DNA of 20,148 bases from DATLYF01 sp035575095 (GTDB lineage Bacteria; Pseudomonadota; Gammaproteobacteria; Competibacterales; Competibacteraceae). Location: positions 1 to 20,148 of the forward strand of contig DATLYF010000030.1 of NCBI GenBank assembly GCA_035575095.1, read 5' to 3'. A program made the translations under genes and the position numbers. Below the pieces are notes generated by a model, which had not been told where the DNA came from, ran no database searches, and worked only from the letters and a program-made list of their open reading frames with translations. Of the stretch, positions 16,649 through 20,148 are shown piece by piece; the first letter of the stretch is position 1; each line of letters opens with the position of its first letter.

Positions 16649-17209
16649 ATGTCGCACATGTCAGGTGACACCGTCGATCAAGTCCATGAAGCCATCGTCG
16701 TCTTCGGCCGTACGGTCGAGAAGGAGTCGGAGGATCTGGATTACATCATCAACAAGATCGAGACCGGCGTGGACTTCGTCGCCTCTCAGGTCTACGAGAC
16801 CATCCGTCAGTGGAAGGAGGGGCAGGTCTACCAGAACAGCACGCTGGAGGATCTCAAGCGCAAATTCCGGCTCGACACCTTCTCCATCGACGATGGCTGG
16901 GGCGTGTTCTACATGTACCCAAGCCGCATCCGCGAGCAGCGCCAGCAGCTCCTGAAATTCGTCGCCCGACTCGGCACCGAGCCCTATAAGAACGAATCCG
17001 TACCCGCTGCCGTCGAGCGTGCCGACCAGACGGAATGGGCCAAGGACCTGGAGATGGACATGGGGGTGATTTTTGCCCTGCAGGAAGTGAAGCGCATCTA
17101 TCATGTCACCGAGTACATGGTGAAACGCCTGAGCGTGCTGGAAAACGCCTGCCGCAAGCGCTCCGAGCAGATCACATCCCCGGCCTGGGAACCCAAGGGC
17201 CTGCTCTGA
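16649..17209 (+). CDS. Unrecognised 186-aa protein divergent from phaC
   Basis: I do not recognise this family. The protein is soluble-looking, rich in charged residues and mostly helical by pattern, with no signal peptide, membrane segment or Cys-His metal motif. Features that stand out are an acidic N-terminal half (VFGRTVEKESEDLDYIINKI), a central DTFSIDDGWGVFYMYPSR, and long amphipathic helices such as IREQRQQLLKFVARLG and VKRIYHVTEYMVKRLSVLEN. The start ATG has TGGAG (16634-16638) 10 nt upstream; ATG 16658 is an alternative. It begins 255 bp from phaC in the opposite direction, so a granule-associated or PHA-regulatory role is conceivable, but the sequence does not read as a typical phasin and no function is assigned. 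Confidence 0.8.
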   Translation: MSHMSGDTVDQVHEAIVVFGRTVEKESEDLDYIINKIETGVDFVASQVYETIRQWKEGQVYQNSTLEDLKRKFRLDTFSIDDGWGVFYMYPSRIREQRQQLLKFVARLGTEPYKNESVPAAVERADQTEWAKDLEMDMGVIFALQEVKRIYHVTEYMVKRLSVLENACRKRSEQITSPAWEPKGLL

Positions 17210-17246
17210 GGGATTTCATGTACGGACCGATCGAGCGAACTGGGTA

Positions 17247-18266
17247 TCACTCCCAGCGAAAGCCCAGCGCCCCCAGCAGCAGGAACAGCAGCGCCATTAG
17301 CGCCAGCACCACGAGCCGGAGCGCGATCTCGGCCAGTCCGGCACCGTCCAGCATCACCGCCCGCGCCGCCTCCACCACATGGGTGAGTGGCAGCAACTGG
17401 GCCAGTTTCTGCACCCAAGGATGGGTGCCCTCCAGGGAGAACCACACCCCCGACAGCAACATCATCGGCCAGCTCGCCAAGTTGAGCAGCCCGCCGGCCA
17501 ATTCCTCGCTGGCGGTGCGCGCTGCGATCACCAGCCCCAGGCTGATCAGACTGATGGCGCCGAGAGTGAACACCAGCAGCAGGTCCAGGTAACGGCCGTG
17601 CAGGGTGAAGTGCACGAAGGCATTGGTGCCGAGGAACACTAGCACGGTGATCCCGAGGATCAGCCACAGCCGTGACGCCACCTGCGCCACCAGGAACTCG
17701 AAGGCGCTGAGCGGGGTGGCCTTGAGGCGGCGGAGCATACCGTTCTTGCGATAGCGGACGATGACGTAGCCGACCCCAAACAGGCACGAGAACATCATGT
17801 TCGTGGCCAGCACCCCCGGTACCACCCAGTCCACGTAGCGCACCGCGCGACCGCTGACGGTCTGCTTGGCGAAGCCGTGGCCGGCGGTGCCCCACAGCAC
17901 CCGCTCCAGCAGATAGCCCTTGGGGGAGCTGTCGTTGACCCAGTAGCGCCGGCCTTCCAGATCCAACAGCAGATCCAACTGGTGATGCTCCACCTTGCGC
18001 AGGGCGGCGTTCAGATCGTCTTGGGGTATGGCGTCCAACCCCCGCGTGGCTAGGAAGGGGGTCGCCGGCTGCCGTTCGGCGGCGAGCGGGTAGAGACCCA
18101 CTTTGTACTGTTCGACAGCGCCTTCGCCGCGGAAGATCACGGCGAAGGCGATGACGATCAGCACCGGGAACAGGATGTTCCAGGCCAGGGAGGAGCGGTC
18201 GCGCAGGAACTCCCGGTTGCGCGCCTTGAACACTGCGTAGATGCGCCGCCGGGACGGCGTTCTCAT
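17247..18266 (-). CDS. ABC-2 type transporter permease
   Basis: A 339-aa inner-membrane permease of the ABC-2 (DrrB/YhhJ-like) exporter class. The N-terminus is cytoplasmic and basic (MRTPSRRRIYAVFKARNREF), and the first helix is about residues 27-45 (LAWNILFPVLIVIAFAVIF). A large extracytoplasmic domain follows to about residue 180. Several closely spaced helices complete the protein (LWLILGITVLVFLG, LLVFTLGAISLISLGLVI, PMMLLSGVWFSLEGTHPW, LALMALLFLLLGALGF). The ATG overlaps the ATPase stop as ATGA, so the two are translationally coupled. Substrate unknown; lipids, drugs or polysaccharides are typical for the class. It converges on the 186-aa gene with 37 nt between stops. Confidence 0.92.
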   Translation of the reverse strand: MRTPSRRRIYAVFKARNREFLRDRSSLAWNILFPVLIVIAFAVIFRGEGAVEQYKVGLYPLAAERQPATPFLATRGLDAIPQDDLNAALRKVEHHQLDLLLDLEGRRYWVNDSSPKGYLLERVLWGTAGHGFAKQTVSGRAVRYVDWVVPGVLATNMMFSCLFGVGYVIVRYRKNGMLRRLKATPLSAFEFLVAQVASRLWLILGITVLVFLGTNAFVHFTLHGRYLDLLLVFTLGAISLISLGLVIAARTASEELAGGLLNLASWPMMLLSGVWFSLEGTHPWVQKLAQLLPLTHVVEAARAVMLDGAGLAEIALRLVVLALMALLFLLLGALGFRWE

Positions 18267-19159
18267 TGCCGCAATTCCTTGCCGGTGAGTTGCAGGAACA
18301 GGTCCTCCAGGGTGCGCTCGCGGATGCGCAGTCGGGCGAGCTTCACTCCCTGGTGCAGCAGCGTCTGCAGGCAGCCGTCGAGATCGCGGGTGAGGATTTC
18401 CACGATGCCGTCATGGCGCAGCCGCGGCCAGGGTAGCTCGATCTCGTCCGGCAGATCGGCGCGCGGCAGCTGCAGGATGACCTCGTCGAAATGGGCGGCG
18501 AGCAGGGCCTGCGGCGTATCCTGGGCGATGATGCGGCCATGATCCATGATGGCGACCTCGTCGCAGAGCTGATAGGCCTCGTCCATGTAGTGGGTGGTGA
18601 GGATGATGGTGCGACCAGCGGCCTTGATGTCCCGCACCAGATGCCAGAAGTTGTGGCGGGCCTGGGGATCGAGGCCGGTGGTGGGTTCGTCCAGGAACAG
18701 CACCGCGGGGTCGTTGACCAGGGCGATGGCCAGCAGCAGGCGCTGGCGCTGGCCGCCGGAGAGGCGGCGTGCCTCGCGGTCGAGGAACTCGCCCAGGGCG
18801 CAGCGTGTCGCCAGTTCCGCCACGGGCAGGCGGCGCGGATAGAAGCTGCCGAACATTTCCAGGGCCTCGCGGGCGGTCATGAAGTCCTGCAGCGCCGTGC
18901 TCTGGAACATGATGCCCGCCTCCTCGCGAAAGCGCGGGCCGAGCGGCTCGCCCTGATAGAGCACCGTGCCGCCGCTGGGGGTGACGATGCCTTCCAGCAT
19001 CTCCACCGTGGTAGTCTTGCCGGCGCCGTTGGGACCGAGCAGGCCGAAGCAGCGCCCGTGTGGGATGCGGAAGCTGACCCCGTCCACGGCGGCGACGCCG
19101 TTCGGAAACCGCTTGCGCAGCTCGCGCGCTTCCAGCAGCGGGGGAAGTGCGATGGGCAT
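18263..19159 (-). CDS. ABC-2 type transporter ATPase
   Basis: A 298-aa nucleotide-binding subunit for the downstream permease. All motifs are canonical: Walker A GPNGAGKTT (42-50), signature LSGGQ (133-137), Walker B FLDEP with Asp157-Glu158, and H-loop His190 in LTTHYMDEA. The C-terminal 70 residues form the usual DrrA/CcmA-type extension. I chose ATG 19159 because it begins 13 nt after the stop of the M23 peptidase gene and 8-10 residues before the first conserved strand (LLEARELRKRFPNG). An open frame extends upstream to 19273 inside the peptidase gene, but that extension reads as low-complexity Pro/Ala without ABC homology. Confidence 0.94.
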   Translation of the reverse strand: MPIALPPLLEARELRKRFPNGVAAVDGVSFRIPHGRCFGLLGPNGAGKTTTVEMLEGIVTPSGGTVLYQGEPLGPRFREEAGIMFQSTALQDFMTAREALEMFGSFYPRRLPVAELATRCALGEFLDREARRLSGGQRQRLLLAIALVNDPAVLFLDEPTTGLDPQARHNFWHLVRDIKAAGRTIILTTHYMDEAYQLCDEVAIMDHGRIIAQDTPQALLAAHFDEVILQLPRADLPDEIELPWPRLRHDGIVEILTRDLDGCLQTLLHQGVKLARLRIRERTLEDLFLQLTGKELRQ

Positions 19160-19172
19160 CGGTGGGGCGAGC

Positions 19173-20108
19173 TCAGCGGAAGGCGGTAAGCACCATGCCC
19201 TGTTCCGGGGTGATGGCGGCGCCGTCGCGCCCCTCGAAGGCAAAGGGAACGGATACCAACTCCATACCGGCATTGAGCTGCACCGCGAAGTGCAGATGCG
19301 GCCCGGTGGTGAAGCCGGTGTTGCCGGAGGCGGCGATGGTCTGGCCTTCTTCTATCCGCGCCCCCGGCGCCACCTGGGCCGAGTCGCCCCTGAGATGGCC
19401 GTATACTGCCATGCTGCCATCGTCGTGCAGGATGCGGATGTAGTTGGCCTTCTCGATGTACTTGGCGCGATCGGCACCGCCCTCGAAGAAGTCGTTGCTG
19501 GCCTCCATCACCACGCCGCCGCGCGCCGCCACTACCGGCGTGCCTTCAGGCATGGCCAGGTCGACCGCGTACGCGCTCTGCGCATGGGTGTGGCTGAAGC
19601 GGCCGTGGAAGCCCTGGGTGATGGAATAGGAATGACCGTTGGGGAACGGTGGGCGATAGGGCTTGGACGGGGCGTGGCGGGCGCCCGGATCGCCCGGCAC
19701 CACCCGGTACTGCAGGGTGTAGCCGGCGGAGCGACCGGGCGCGGTCACCCACAGCCGGGCCAGGGGCAGCTCGCTGGTGGCGGGCAGCACGCGGCGCAGC
19801 GGCAGCGCCGGATCGCTGGAGACGTTCTCGCTGCGCGGCAGGGTCAGCTCGATCTCCACCGGGCCGTGGTATTCATTGATCCCGTACAGATGCGGGGTCT
19901 GCTGGCTGCCGCGGTTGCGCACCGTAACCCAGCGCCGCCCCTCCTCGAAGCGCAGGGTTTCCACTTGTAGCGGGCCGACCTGGGCCGGGCGCCGATCGGT
20001 GAAATGCCAGACGCCGTCGGCGTCCTGGTAGCGATAGAGTTTGCGGGCTGCGGCCGGCAGCGCGACCAGCGCCAGCAGGATGAGCAACGTCAGCGGCCGG
20101 TAGCGCAT
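19173..20108 (-). CDS. Secreted DUF4124 plus M23 metallopeptidase
   Basis: A 311-aa exported protein predicted to cut peptidoglycan cross-links in the envelope. The signal peptide is MRYRPLTLLILLALVALPAA with probable cleavage near residue 21. A DUF4124-like segment follows immediately (KLYRYQDADGVWHFTDRRP, 23-41). The middle looks beta-rich. The C-terminal M23 (LytM/Peptidase_M23) domain spans about 165-275: His175 and Asp183 (HAQSAYAVDLAMPEGTPV) and His273 of the HLH motif (271-273) are the expected zinc ligands, with His238 (YGH) and His271 catalytic. A full metal site suggests an active enzyme, unlike the degenerate EnvC/NlpD type. No good Shine-Dalgarno precedes ATG 20108. It is the first visible gene of the leftward operon with the ABC-2 exporter. 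Confidence 0.93.
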   Translation of the reverse strand: MRYRPLTLLILLALVALPAAARKLYRYQDADGVWHFTDRRPAQVGPLQVETLRFEEGRRWVTVRNRGSQQTPHLYGINEYHGPVEIELTLPRSENVSSDPALPLRRVLPATSELPLARLWVTAPGRSAGYTLQYRVVPGDPGARHAPSKPYRPPFPNGHSYSITQGFHGRFSHTHAQSAYAVDLAMPEGTPVVAARGGVVMEASNDFFEGGADRAKYIEKANYIRILHDDGSMAVYGHLRGDSAQVAPGARIEEGQTIAASGNTGFTTGPHLHFAVQLNAGMELVSVPFAFEGRDGAAITPEQGMVLTAFR

Positions 20109-20148
20109 CGCTGGAGAAGGGCGGGTCGGCGCCGCGACCCGCCCGGGG

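Overview
The window is a GC-rich chromosomal segment of a Pseudomonadota bacterium, most likely a gammaproteobacterium. I infer this from the glp gene set, a class I-type PhaC, SelO and MsrQ; no rRNA or other lineage marker is present. I see no transposase, integrase, CRISPR array or tRNA.

Region 1 (1-10260) is a complete glycerol uptake and catabolism locus. glpK (leftward, running off the left edge) is divergent from glpR. The rightward genes glpD, glpS, glpT, glpP, glpQ, a DUF2160 membrane gene and glpV are tightly spaced and read as one operon. The operon has a sigma70-like promoter at 2403-2430, a GlpR-type operator at 2438-2449 and a strong intrinsic terminator at 10232-10260. Glycerol would be captured by GlpV, pumped in by GlpPQ-ST, phosphorylated by GlpK and oxidised to DHAP by GlpD, with GlpR as repressor. 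No glpF aquaporin gene is present. The S/T/P/Q/V names follow the rhizobial glycerol ABC transporter and are not the E. coli glpT/glpQ or B. subtilis glpP genes.

Region 2 (10304-11471) holds an msrQ haem-protein gene without msrP. Next to it are two imperfect tandem copies of a ~115-bp cassette. Each copy, on the minus strand, contains a good sigma70 promoter, a three-hairpin transcript of about 76 nt and an intrinsic terminator with a U7 tail. Hairpin 2 displays the same UCCUCC (anti-Shine-Dalgarno) loop in both copies, and the two copies differ almost only at unpaired positions. I read them as a pair of sibling trans-acting small RNAs; this is the most novel content of the window. One copy is complementary to the Shine-Dalgarno regions of the neighbouring glpS and glpR.

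Region 3 (11472-17209) holds a PadR-type regulator, an EamA-family permease (leftward), selO, the PHA synthase phaC (leftward, converging on selO with only 3 nt between stops) and an unrecognised 186-aa protein divergent from phaC.

Region 4 (17247-20108, leftward) looks like one operon: a secreted DUF4124 plus M23 metallopeptidase, an ABC-2 type ATPase and its permease. The ATPase and permease genes overlap by ATGA.
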